DNA of 64,000 bases, from the NCBI RefSeq assembly GCF_900130065.1, contig NZ_FQXV01000004.1, forward strand, positions 62,001 through 126,000, written 5' to 3'. The stretch comes from Sporobacter termitidis DSM 10068. Lineage in GTDB: Bacteria > Bacillota > Clostridia > Oscillospirales > Oscillospiraceae. Below the pieces are notes generated by a model that worked only from the letters and a program-made list of their open reading frames with translations, ran no database searches and was not told where the DNA came from. The translations under genes were made by a program, and so were the position numbers. The stretch's first letter is position 1. The number at the start of each line of letters is the position of its first letter. Shown here piece after piece: positions 56,131-64,000 of the stretch.

Positions 56131-56160
56131 GTGGGGGATAGTGGTGCCAAGTGCATCGAA
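56131..56160 (+). promoter_or_regulatory. MraZ operator repeats
   Basis: Three direct repeats with exact 10-bp period: GTGGGGGATA, GTGGTGCCAA, GTGCATCGAA. MraZ binds GTGG/TGGG-type repeats before its own gene in several bacteria. They lie just after the promoter, where binding would repress the operon. Confidence 0.75.
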
Positions 56161-56191
56161 ATCCCACAAAAACGAAGGAGGTGGATAAACA

Positions 56192-56608
56192 GTGGAAGGC
56201 ATCTATGAGCACACTATTGATGCTAAAGGCCGGCTGTTTATCCCCGCCAAAATCAGAGAAGAGCTCGGCGAGACCTTTTACGTAACGCTTTCGTCGGAAA
56301 CCTGCCTGGCGGCCTATTCGCAGGAGAAATGGCAGAAGATGAAGGAGAAGGTCAACGCGATGAACACGATCGCTCAGAAAAGGGCCCGTCCGCTCTTCGC
56401 CCACGCGGCCAAGTGCGAGCTGGACGGTCAGGGGCGAATCCTCCTTCCGCAGAACCTGAGAGATTTTGCCGGACTATTGAAGGACGTCACCGTCGTCGGC
56501 TGCGGCGAGACGGCTGAATTCTGGGATTCCGCTGCCTGGGCCAAGACCGATACGCAGGAGGTCACGCCCGAAAATATCAAGCAAATGTTTATGGAGCTTG
56601 ACTTCTGA
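56192..56608 (+). CDS. mraZ: transcriptional regulator MraZ, GTG start
   Basis: A 138-residue AbrB-like regulator with two swapped-hairpin repeats: IDAKGRLFIPAKIREEL and LDGQGRILLPQNLRDFA. It represses the division and cell-wall operon by binding repeats before its own gene; such repeats are seen here. The GTG has AAGGAGGT nine bases in front. First gene of the cluster; its stop overlaps the rsmH start by one base (TGATG). Confidence 0.95.
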   Translation: MEGIYEHTIDAKGRLFIPAKIREELGETFYVTLSSETCLAAYSQEKWQKMKEKVNAMNTIAQKRARPLFAHAAKCELDGQGRILLPQNLRDFAGLLKDVTVVGCGETAEFWDSAAWAKTDTQEVTPENIKQMFMELDF

Positions 56609-57534
56609 TGGAACACATTCCAGTACTGCTTCACGAGTGCGTCGACGGCCTCCGCCTGAAGCCCGACGGGATTTATGTGGATGGGACGCTCGGCCGCGCC
56701 GGACATTCCGCCGAGATTGCAAAGCGCCTCAAGGGCGGCCGGCTGATCGGCATCGACAGGGACGAGGCAGCCATCGGCGCGGCATACCGGACCCTGGAGG
56801 CTTATAAAGACCGGGTAACGCTGGTCCGCGGCAACTTCCGCGACGTGGGGGCCATCCTTGACGGGCTCGGCATACAGAAGGTTGACGGCATGCTGTTCGA
56901 CCTCGGCGTCTCGTCGCCGCAGCTGGACGACGCCGGGCGCGGCTTTTCCTACATGAGCGACGCGCCGCTGGACATGCGGATGGACCAGGGCGACGCCCTG
57001 ACCGCCGACGCCGTTGTTAACGGCTGGCCGCAGGACGAGCTCAGACGGATTCTCTATGAATACGGAGAAGAGCGCTACGCACCGAAAATCGCCGCCGCGA
57101 TCGTCCGGCGGCGCGGCGATAAAAAAATCGAAACGACAGCGGAGCTGGTGGACGTCATCAAAGCCGCGATGCCGGCCAAGGCGCTGCGGGAAAAGCAGCA
57201 TCCGGCCAAGCGCAGCTTCCAGGCGATCCGTATCGCCGTCAACGACGAACTGGGCGCTGTCGGGGAAATGCTCTCCGCCGCGCCGGACAGATTGAATAAG
57301 GGCGGCCGCCTGTGCGTCATCAGCTTTCAGTCGCTGGAGGACAAGCTCGTCAAGGCCGCCGTTCACAAGAGGGAAAAGGGCTGCACGTGCCCGCCGGATT
57401 TTCCGGTCTGTGTTTGCGGATTTTCTCCCACGCTGAAAACCATTACAAAAAAACCGATCACGCCCGGGCCTGACGAACTGTCGCAGAACCCGCGGTCAAG
57501 AAGCGCCAAGCTCCGCATCGCGGAGCGCGTATAG
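56608..57534 (+). CDS. rsmH: 16S rRNA (cytosine-1402 N4)-methyltransferase RsmH
   Basis: A 308-residue methyltransferase. HIPVLLHECVDGLRL, VDGTLGRAGHS (SAM loop), LFDLGVSSPQLDD and the C-terminal RSRSAKLRIAER are diagnostic. Second gene of the dcw cluster as usual. Full length. Confidence 0.96.
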   Translation: MEHIPVLLHECVDGLRLKPDGIYVDGTLGRAGHSAEIAKRLKGGRLIGIDRDEAAIGAAYRTLEAYKDRVTLVRGNFRDVGAILDGLGIQKVDGMLFDLGVSSPQLDDAGRGFSYMSDAPLDMRMDQGDALTADAVVNGWPQDELRRILYEYGEERYAPKIAAAIVRRRGDKKIETTAELVDVIKAAMPAKALREKQHPAKRSFQAIRIAVNDELGAVGEMLSAAPDRLNKGGRLCVISFQSLEDKLVKAAVHKREKGCTCPPDFPVCVCGFSPTLKTITKKPITPGPDELSQNPRSRSAKLRIAERV

Positions 57535-57549
57535 AAAGGACAGACGACA

Positions 57550-58149
57550 ATGGCGAGCCGTACAACATCTACCGTCAAATATGCCTCGAGAGGCGCCGTC
57601 CACGGCAGCAATGCCTATGACCTGGCAAGGGTCAGGGGCGGGGCGCCCGCGCCCTCGGAGCCCGACAGAATACCTGCGGGACGGCCGGCGCCCAGAACCG
57701 CGCCGAAAGCCGACCCGAGGAATACGGTTAAAGAAGCGCCCAAAGCCGACCCGAGGCCGTCCCGGAAGGCGCAGAGGACGTACGGGTTTTCGCTTTACGC
57801 CGCGGCGGGCTTTATCGTTGTCGCCGTTCTGATGGTCTTTGTGCTGCTGGCCCATGTCAGGTACGCCGAGGTGACGAACCAGACAGCCCAGCTTCAGACC
57901 CAGCTGACCCAGCTGACCGAGCAGGAAAGAAAGCTCCAGATCACCCATGAAAATGCGTTCGACGTCAACCAGGTGGAGCAGTACGCCACGCACCAGCTCG
58001 GCATGTCGAAACCGCTGGAAAGCCAGATCGGCACGATCTCTGCCACGGCCCAGGACAAGGCCGTCGTCGCGGACACGCAGGAGACTTCGGTAAAGACAAG
58101 CGAGAGCATGGGCACATTTCTGGCGTCCCTGTTGGCATATTTCAAATGA
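57550..58149 (+). CDS. ftsL: FtsL-like division protein
   Basis: A 199-residue bitopic protein: a long basic, Pro/Arg/Ala-rich cytoplasmic part (about 1-80), one membrane helix (about 84-104) and an outer coiled coil (QTAQLQTQLTQLTEQERKLQ) of the septum-formation type. Position between rsmH and the transpeptidase gene is the ftsL slot. The cytoplasmic part is much longer than in Bacillus FtsL (about 117 residues in all). Sequence similarity alone is weak; the call rests on position and plan. Confidence 0.85.
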   Translation: MASRTTSTVKYASRGAVHGSNAYDLARVRGGAPAPSEPDRIPAGRPAPRTAPKADPRNTVKEAPKADPRPSRKAQRTYGFSLYAAAGFIVVAVLMVFVLLAHVRYAEVTNQTAQLQTQLTQLTEQERKLQITHENAFDVNQVEQYATHQLGMSKPLESQIGTISATAQDKAVVADTQETSVKTSESMGTFLASLLAYFK

Positions 58150-58219
58150 ATCGCATAATATAATGCTTTACTGGTGAAGCAAAAGCATCGTATTCTGCAC
58201 TGGCATTAAGGGGATTATC

Positions 58220-60523
58220 ATGGCTGAAAAACCTCAGGACAAGAGAAGAAGGAAAAAAACGGCCGGAGAGAAGCCGAACAGGACGATACTTCGCCGCACA
58301 CTCATGCTCATGACTGTGTGCGGTGTCGTTGCGTTTTTTGTGCTCGCGATAAAGCTCTACCAGCTGCAGATCGTCAAGCACGATTATTATGAGAAGCAGG
58401 CAGTGGAGCAGCAGACGCGGGAATCTTCCGTGACGGCGGCCCGCGGCACGATCTACGATACAAACGGCAAAGCGCTCGCCATGAGCGCGTCCACTGAGAC
58501 GGTGTTCATCAGCCCCATCGAGATGAATAAATACAATGAGGACAAAAATCTCATTGCCAGCAATCTGTCCGAAATCCTCGGCGTCGACAAGGACGCGGTA
58601 CTGAAGCAGATGGAGGACACCAAGTCATGGTACAAGACGATCAAGCGCAAGATCGAGAAGGACGTGTCCGACAAGGTCCGGCAGTTTGTCAAGGACAACA
58701 AGCTCAAAAGCGTCCATCTGGAGACGGACTCGAAGCGGTATTATCCGAACAGCAGCCTGGCCAGCCACATCATCGGCTTCGTCGGCGCCGACAATCAAGG
58801 TTTGGACGGGTTGGAACTGCAGTATAATAAATACCTGGAGGGTACCAACGGGCGCATCGTCCGGCTCAAGAACGCCCAGGGCACCGACATGCTGTTCTCC
58901 GATTTTGAGGATTATTACGACGCGAGAAACGGCGACGACATCACACTGACAGTCGACTCGACCATTCAGTTCTACGTTGAAAAATATCTGCAGCAGGCCA
59001 TCAAGGATTATGACATCCAGAGCGGCGCCGCCGCCATCGTGATGCAGCCGAAGACGGGTGCCATCCTGGCAATGGCCAGCTTTGGGAATTATGACCCGAA
59101 CAACTATCAGGCCGTCAGCCAGGAGGAACAGGCGAAGCTCGACGCCATCACGGACCCTGCCGAGAAGCAGAAGGAGCAGGTCGCGGCGCAGCAGCTCCAG
59201 TGGCGGAACAAGGCCCTCGTCGATACGTATGAGCCCGGCTCCGTTTTCAAGATCATCACCTGCGCCACGGCGCTGGAGGAAGGCGCCGTTACCCTGAACA
59301 GCACGTTCTACTGCGGCGGCTCCATGAACGTCCTCGGCCGTACCATCCCGCTCAAATGCTGGAAAACGACGGGCCATGGCTCCGAAACGCTGACGGAGGC
59401 AATGGAGAATTCCTGCAACGTGGCGCTGGCGACCATCGGGCTGAAGGTCGGCGCCGAAACTTATTATAAATACGTGGACGCCTTCGGCCTGCGCGAAAAG
59501 ACAGGCATCGACCTCCCTGGAGAATCGCTCGGCCTCTGGTGGGACAACAAGACCTTTGAAAATCCCGAAAATCTGTCGCAGCTGGCGGCTGCGTCCTTCG
59601 GCCAGACCTTCAGGATCACGCCGATGCAGATGATCACGGCCGTCTCCGCCGTCGTCAACGGCGGCAACCTGATGAAGCCGTATGTGGTCAAGCAGATCAC
59701 CGACGCCGACGGCAAGGTCGTTTTGGCCAACGAGCCGACGACGGTCCGCCAGGTTATCAGTTCCCAGACGTCCGAGGAGATGCGCAGTATCCTGGATGCG
59801 GTCGTCAACGACGCCAAGGGCACGGGCAAAAACGCCGCCGTTCCCGGTTACAGGGTCGGCGGTAAGACGGGGACCTCGACGGATACGGTCTATCTGCAGC
59901 AGACGGGGCAGAAGAAATACATCGTCTCCTTCCTGGGCGTGGCGCCGATGGACGACCCGCAGGTTGCCATTCTCCTGCTGCTTGACAACCCGAGCAGCAA
60001 ATCCGGCATCTACATCAGCGGCGGCAACATGGCCGCGCCGGTTGTGGGGCACATCATGTCCGAGGTGCTGCCGTATCTGGGCATCCAGCCTGTTTACACG
60101 GACCAGGAGAAGAAGGAGCTGGACGTGACCGTTCCGAAGCTCGCCGGCAAGAGTATCGATGAAGCGACGGAACAGCTGGAAAGCCTGGGCCTGACGGCCA
60201 AAGTCGTCGGCAAGGGCGACACGATCACCGACCAGCTGCCGGCGGCGAACGCGGCCGTTGCGCCCAAGAGCCAGATTGTGCTCTACGCCGGCACGGAAAA
60301 GCCGAGCGACACGGTTACCGTACCGGAGCTCTACGGAAAGAGCTTTAACGACGCCAAACGGGCGCTTGAAAAGCTGGGCCTGTTCATCAAATCCGGCGGC
60401 ACGCTGTCGGAATCGCCCAACGCCGTCGTGTCGACACAGTCGATTTCGAAGAGCGAGCAGGTGACCGCGGGCACCGTTGTTGAGGTCACACTTGTCGATA
60501 AAAGCATACTTGGGCAGTATTGA
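58220..60523 (+). CDS. penicillin-binding transpeptidase (PBP2B/SpoVD type) with two PASTA domains
   Basis: A 767-residue class B PBP. One membrane helix (about 30-50) leads into a dimerisation domain. In the transpeptidase domain are SVFK (Ser341 nucleophile, Lys344), SCN (Ser398-Asn400) and KTG (Lys549-Gly551). Two PASTA domains end the protein (about 635-700: VPKLAGKSIDEATEQLESLGL; and 700-765: VPELYGKSFNDAKRALEKLGL). It cross-links septal peptidoglycan and should pair with the SEDS protein FtsW. Bacillus has both pbpB and spoVD here; only one gene is present. Confidence 0.94.
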   Translation: MAEKPQDKRRRKKTAGEKPNRTILRRTLMLMTVCGVVAFFVLAIKLYQLQIVKHDYYEKQAVEQQTRESSVTAARGTIYDTNGKALAMSASTETVFISPIEMNKYNEDKNLIASNLSEILGVDKDAVLKQMEDTKSWYKTIKRKIEKDVSDKVRQFVKDNKLKSVHLETDSKRYYPNSSLASHIIGFVGADNQGLDGLELQYNKYLEGTNGRIVRLKNAQGTDMLFSDFEDYYDARNGDDITLTVDSTIQFYVEKYLQQAIKDYDIQSGAAAIVMQPKTGAILAMASFGNYDPNNYQAVSQEEQAKLDAITDPAEKQKEQVAAQQLQWRNKALVDTYEPGSVFKIITCATALEEGAVTLNSTFYCGGSMNVLGRTIPLKCWKTTGHGSETLTEAMENSCNVALATIGLKVGAETYYKYVDAFGLREKTGIDLPGESLGLWWDNKTFENPENLSQLAAASFGQTFRITPMQMITAVSAVVNGGNLMKPYVVKQITDADGKVVLANEPTTVRQVISSQTSEEMRSILDAVVNDAKGTGKNAAVPGYRVGGKTGTSTDTVYLQQTGQKKYIVSFLGVAPMDDPQVAILLLLDNPSSKSGIYISGGNMAAPVVGHIMSEVLPYLGIQPVYTDQEKKELDVTVPKLAGKSIDEATEQLESLGLTAKVVGKGDTITDQLPAANAAVAPKSQIVLYAGTEKPSDTVTVPELYGKSFNDAKRALEKLGLFIKSGGTLSESPNAVVSTQSISKSEQVTAGTVVEVTLVDKSILGQY

Positions 60524-60556
60524 GCCTTACTGAGATGTTAAGCGGGGGGTTGCGCC

Positions 60557-62005
60557 ATGAAGCTGGCTGAATTGTTGAAGGGAATACCGGTGCTGGAATT
60601 TCACGCCGACGAGGCGCTGGAGATTACCGGCGTCAGCTATGATTCTCGGGCGGCCGCCCCAGGTAACCTCTTTGTCGCCGTCCGCGGATACGAGAGCGAC
60701 GGCCACGAGTATATCGGCGCCGCCGTTAAAAATGGCGCGGCCTGCGTCCTCTGCGAGGAGAAGCCGGAAGAGGATATCCCGTACATTTTAACCGATAACA
60801 CGCGGCGCGGCCTGGCGGTCGTCTCGGCCGTCTGGTTTAACAATCCCGCGTCCCGGCTCATCCTGGTCGGCGTAACGGGGACCAACGGCAAAACCACCAC
60901 GACCCATCTTATCAAGACGCTCATTGAAAAATGCTCTGGCGCGAAGGTGGGGCTGATCGGCACCAATTACAACATGATCGGCGACAGGACCGTCGAGACG
61001 GAACGCACCACGCCGGAATCCTACGAGCTGCAGAAGCTGTTCCGCGACATGGCGGACGAGGGCTGCACTTACGCGGTGATGGAGGTTTCGTCCCACGCGC
61101 TTTTTCTGGACCGGGTCTATGGCCTCACTTACGAGGTGGGCGTGTTCACCAACCTGACCCACGAGCATCTCGATTTCCACAAGACGATGGACGAGTACGC
61201 CAAGGCAAAATCGCTCCTGTTCCGGCAGTCGAATCACGCCGTCGTCAATCTGGACGACAGCTACGCGGGCGTGATGATCGGCGGCGCCACATGTCCCGTC
61301 TTTACATTTTCTACAGAAAATGACACGGCGGACCTTGTCGCCAAGCGAATAAAGGTGTATCCTGACAAGGTTGACTTCTGCGCGCTGACAATGGAAAAGC
61401 TGCAGAAGATCGAATTGAATATCCCGGCGATTTTCTCCGTGTACAACGCCCTGGCCGCCGTCGCCGCTGGCCTGCAGCTCGGCTTTGAGCTGGAGGCGCT
61501 GGCCGAGGCGATGAAGGACTGCACCGGCGTCAAGGGCAGGATCGAGGTCGTCCCCACGGGGCGCGACTTCACCGTTATCATCGACTACGCCCATAAGCCG
61601 TACGCGCTGGAGAACATCATCAGTACCTTTAAGGAATTCGCGCCCGGCCGCGTCGTCACGCTGTTCGGCTGCGGCGGGGACCGAGACGCGACGAAACGCC
61701 CCCTGATGGGGGAGATTGCCGCGCGCCTCTCCGATTACGTCATCGTGACCAGCGACAACCCGAGAACGGAAGACCCTAAAAAAATCATTGACGATATCCT
61801 GGTCGGCATGAAAGGCACAAAGACGCCGTATATCGTCATAGAAAACAGGCGGGAAGCGATCGGCTGGGCGCTCAAAAACGCCCAGTCCGGCGATATCCTT
61901 ATCCTGGCGGGCAAGGGGCACGAGACGTATCAGATCATCGGAAAGGAAAAGTTCCATTTCGATGAAAGGGAAGTCGTACGGGAATTTCTTTCGGCTATTT
62001 CTTAG
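60557..62005 (+). CDS. murE: UDP-MurNAc-tripeptide synthetase, meso-DAP type
   Basis: A 482-residue Mur ligase adding the third residue of the peptide stem. The ATP loop is GVTGTNGKTTT; the central domain has EVSSHALFLDRV. The specificity motif DNPRTEDP (Asp400-Arg403) is the DNPR type that selects meso-diaminopimelate rather than lysine. GGGGGG precedes the ATG. mraY follows directly, with no murF between. Confidence 0.95.
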   Translation: MKLAELLKGIPVLEFHADEALEITGVSYDSRAAAPGNLFVAVRGYESDGHEYIGAAVKNGAACVLCEEKPEEDIPYILTDNTRRGLAVVSAVWFNNPASRLILVGVTGTNGKTTTTHLIKTLIEKCSGAKVGLIGTNYNMIGDRTVETERTTPESYELQKLFRDMADEGCTYAVMEVSSHALFLDRVYGLTYEVGVFTNLTHEHLDFHKTMDEYAKAKSLLFRQSNHAVVNLDDSYAGVMIGGATCPVFTFSTENDTADLVAKRIKVYPDKVDFCALTMEKLQKIELNIPAIFSVYNALAAVAAGLQLGFELEALAEAMKDCTGVKGRIEVVPTGRDFTVIIDYAHKPYALENIISTFKEFAPGRVVTLFGCGGDRDATKRPLMGEIAARLSDYVIVTSDNPRTEDPKKIIDDILVGMKGTKTPYIVIENRREAIGWALKNAQSGDILILAGKGHETYQIIGKEKFHFDEREVVREFLSAIS

Positions 62006-62023
62006 TATTGAGAGGGTACACCT

Positions 62024-63022
62024 ATGACAATGAAGCTTCTTACCGCTTTTCTCCTGTCACTGGGCGTTACGGCGGTCTGCGGCCTCGTTCTTGTTCCGCT
62101 GCTGCGCCGTAAAAAGGCCGGCCAGATGATCCGCGAGGACGGACCTGTCTGGCACAGAAGCAAGCAGGGAACGCCCACGATGGGCGGGCTGATGTTTATC
62201 ATCGGCATCGCCGTGACCTGTGTGACCGTCGGTTTCGGTGAAATGCGGCAAGGAGAACTCGGGCACATTTATATCCTTGTTTTCGCGCTGATTTTCGCAT
62301 TTATCGGCTTTCTGGACGACTATGAAAAGCTCGTCAAAAAACGCAATCTCGGCCTGACGGCACTGCAGAAATTTCTGCTGCAGCTGGCCGCCGCCGTCGT
62401 GTTCGTGCTTTTGATGCGCCTGACTGGGCATCTGACGCCGAACCTCTATATACCGTTCTGGAATGTTTCGGTGATCATTCCCGAGCCGGTGTATTTCGTT
62501 CTGGCGGCGTTTGTCATCGTCGGCACAGTCAACGCCGTGAACATCACCGACGGCGTCGACGGACTGGCGACCGGCGTCTCTATTCCCGTCGCCGTCTGCT
62601 ATGGAGCGGTCGCGGTCGCGTGGGGCCTTACCTACACGTATCTCGGCATCGTCGCCGCCGCGCTGTGCGGGGGGCTTATCGGTTTCCTGCTGTTTAACTT
62701 CCATCCGGCCCGCGTGTTCATGGGGGACACCGGTTCGCTGTTTCTGGGCGGCATCATCTGCGCTATGGCCTTTGCCATGGACGCGCCGCTGATACTCGTC
62801 CCCCTCGGCATCGTCTACATTGTGGAAACGCTCTCCGATATCATCCAGATCGTCTACTTCAAAGCGACGAAGGGAAAGCGCATCTTCAAGATGGCGCCGC
62901 TGCACCATCACTTTGAAATGAGCGGATGGAGCGAATACAAGCTGTTCGCCGTATTTACCCTCGTTTCCGCCATTTTTGCCGTCGTTTCCTTTTTCGCGGT
63001 GAGCGCGCGTTTTTCCCTTTGA
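62024..63022 (+). CDS. mraY: phospho-MurNAc-pentapeptide transferase MraY
   Basis: A 332-residue membrane enzyme making lipid I, with about ten helices. GPVWHRSKQGTPTMGGLMF, FLDDYEKLVKKRNLGLTALQK, NITDGVDGLATG, GDTGSLFLGG and APLHHHFEMSGWSEYK are the classic loops. Same superfamily as the tagO-like enzyme at 31-32 kb but clearly the MraY branch. Confidence 0.96.
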   Translation: MTMKLLTAFLLSLGVTAVCGLVLVPLLRRKKAGQMIREDGPVWHRSKQGTPTMGGLMFIIGIAVTCVTVGFGEMRQGELGHIYILVFALIFAFIGFLDDYEKLVKKRNLGLTALQKFLLQLAAAVVFVLLMRLTGHLTPNLYIPFWNVSVIIPEPVYFVLAAFVIVGTVNAVNITDGVDGLATGVSIPVAVCYGAVAVAWGLTYTYLGIVAAALCGGLIGFLLFNFHPARVFMGDTGSLFLGGIICAMAFAMDAPLILVPLGIVYIVETLSDIIQIVYFKATKGKRIFKMAPLHHHFEMSGWSEYKLFAVFTLVSAIFAVVSFFAVSARFSL

Positions 63023-63103
63023 GGGCGCCGCGCTGGAAGTAGGGCAAGGGCTCTGCCCTTGCCGTGGCCCACTGTTGTAAGTATTTTCCTGGGAGGGCGC
63101 ATC

Positions 63104-64000
63104 ATGAAAACATACAGGACGGCGCGGGCGGCCGCGGGCACGGCGGTACCAAGGCGTCCCGTGGAGCAGCTCCGCGACTACAGGGCGGACGAAAAGGTCA
63201 GACGGGGCAGCTTCGACCTGCCGTTTTTTGTGCTGACGCTGGTGATCCTCGCCATAGGCGTCGTCATGGTGCTCTCGGCAAGCTTTGCCCGCGATTATTA
63301 CACCAACGGAAACCCGCTTCAGCATTTTTCCAGGCAAATTATTTTCGCCATCACCGGCGTCGTGCTCATGGTCATCGTATCCACTTTGAAGGTCGCTACT
63401 CTCCGCAAATTCGCGTTCCCGCTGATGGTCATTTCTCTGCTGCTGCTGGCCTCCGTGCCTGTCATCGGGTCGGAGGAAAACGGCGCGCGGCGGTGGATCA
63501 ATCTTGGCTTTACAACGTTTCAGCCGTCGGAAATCGCGAAGCTTGCCGAGGTGCTGATGTTTGCCGTCATGATCTGCACCTACAAGGAAAAAATGAAGAC
63601 GTTCAAGTACGGCGTCGCGCCGTTTATGGCGGTCGTCGTCGTCATTGTCGGCCTTCTGTATCTGGAACCGCACCTTTCGGCTTCCGTCATCGTGATCGCT
63701 CTGGCCGCGATTATGATGTTCGCGGGGGGAACGAAAATGAAGTGGTTTCTGCTGGCGGGCGGTGTTATAATTTTAGTTGCGTATCTCACCATATCCAAGA
63801 TGGACTACGCCAGCAGCCGAATTACCGCGTGGCTGCATCCGGAGAATGACCCGGGTGACAGCGCCTATCAAATTCTGCAGTCGCTGTACGCCATCGGCTC
63901 GGGCGGCCTGATGGGGCTTGGCCTCGGCCAGGGCAGGCAAAAATACCTCTATCTCCCGGAGGAGCACAACGACTATATTTTTGCCATCGTGTGCGAGGAG
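63104..64000 (+). CDS. ftsW: SEDS peptidoglycan polymerase FtsW/SpoVE, 3' end cut by window edge
   Basis: The first 299 residues of a SEDS protein. About 40 polar residues precede the first membrane helix. VVMVLSASFARDYY, ENGARRWINLGFTTFQPSEIAKLA and GLMGLGLGQGRQKYLYLPEEHNDYIFAIVCEE are diagnostic of the FtsW/SpoVE branch. GGGAGG lies seven bases before the ATG. It follows mraY by 81 bases; the usual murD is not between them. It partners the class B PBP encoded upstream. Confidence 0.94.
   Translation, partial: MKTYRTARAAAGTAVPRRPVEQLRDYRADEKVRRGSFDLPFFVLTLVILAIGVVMVLSASFARDYYTNGNPLQHFSRQIIFAITGVVLMVIVSTLKVATLRKFAFPLMVISLLLLASVPVIGSEENGARRWINLGFTTFQPSEIAKLAEVLMFAVMICTYKEKMKTFKYGVAPFMAVVVVIVGLLYLEPHLSASVIVIALAAIMMFAGGTKMKWFLLAGGVIILVAYLTISKMDYASSRITAWLHPENDPGDSAYQILQSLYAIGSGGLMGLGLGQGRQKYLYLPEEHNDYIFAIVCEE

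Noticed and set aside
1-64000. tRNA or rRNA genes
   Set aside because: I scanned the gaps for acceptor-TψC patterns and conserved rRNA stretches and saw none; a covariance search could still find a missed tRNA.

Overview
The window is one continuous stretch of a GC-rich, low-repeat chromosome from an anaerobic, spore-forming member of the Firmicutes, most likely a clostridium of the Oscillospiraceae type. Evidence: the sporulation block ylbJ-yqfC-yqfD-phoH-ybeY-dgkA-era-yqzL-recO in Firmicutes order, a MurE with the DNPR motif of meso-diaminopimelate enzymes, an Mn-type yybP-ykoY riboswitch, SLH/CsaB surface anchoring, a 4Fe-4S Old Yellow Enzyme reductase and a ferritin-like protein. I see no tRNA, rRNA, CRISPR array, transposase or prophage. 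The genus is inference only.

Layout. 1-5.4 kb: two membrane proteins, a 191-bp mobile-element-like repeat, then a TetR-controlled ABC-2 exporter operon. 5.5-15.4 kb: a DUF815 ATPase, an OYE-family reductase, a ferritin-like protein, rsmE, an aconitase-family hydratase followed by NADP isocitrate dehydrogenase (making 2-oxoglutarate from citrate), and a nitroreductase. 15.7-25.6 kb: a cell-surface polymer locus on the minus strand (MurJ-type flippase, O-antigen-ligase-like protein, GT4 glycosyltransferase, two DUF4330 proteins, and an unusual glycosyltransferase-CsaB fusion), with a divergent secreted SLH protein carrying a phosphodiester glycosidase domain. CsaB pyruvylates the wall polymer that SLH domains bind, so the two arms form one system. 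25.7-38.4 kb: obg, a lone E2 acyltransferase domain, an aminotransferase, trpS, a TagO/WecA-type initiating transferase, a cassette of three small proteins of unknown role, and small metabolic genes ending with an SPFH protein. 38.5-41.2 kb: a lipoprotein serpin, the second copy of the 191-bp element, and ylbJ. 41.3-55.8 kb: sporulation and core genes (yqfC, yqfD, phoH, ybeY, dgkA, era, yqzL, recO, mutS2, HPr, a riboswitch-controlled UPF0016 transporter, uvrC, rsmD, coaD). 56.1-64 kb: the dcw cluster mraZ-rsmH-ftsL-pbp-murE-mraY-ftsW, running off the right edge.

The gaps between genes carry several families of short palindromic repeats. One family begins directly after the stop codon of six different plus-strand genes. 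Another is a pair of 191-bp elements in opposite orientation, each with imperfect terminal inverted repeats and each lying between two copies of its local terminator hairpin. This pair is the most unusual structure in the window.
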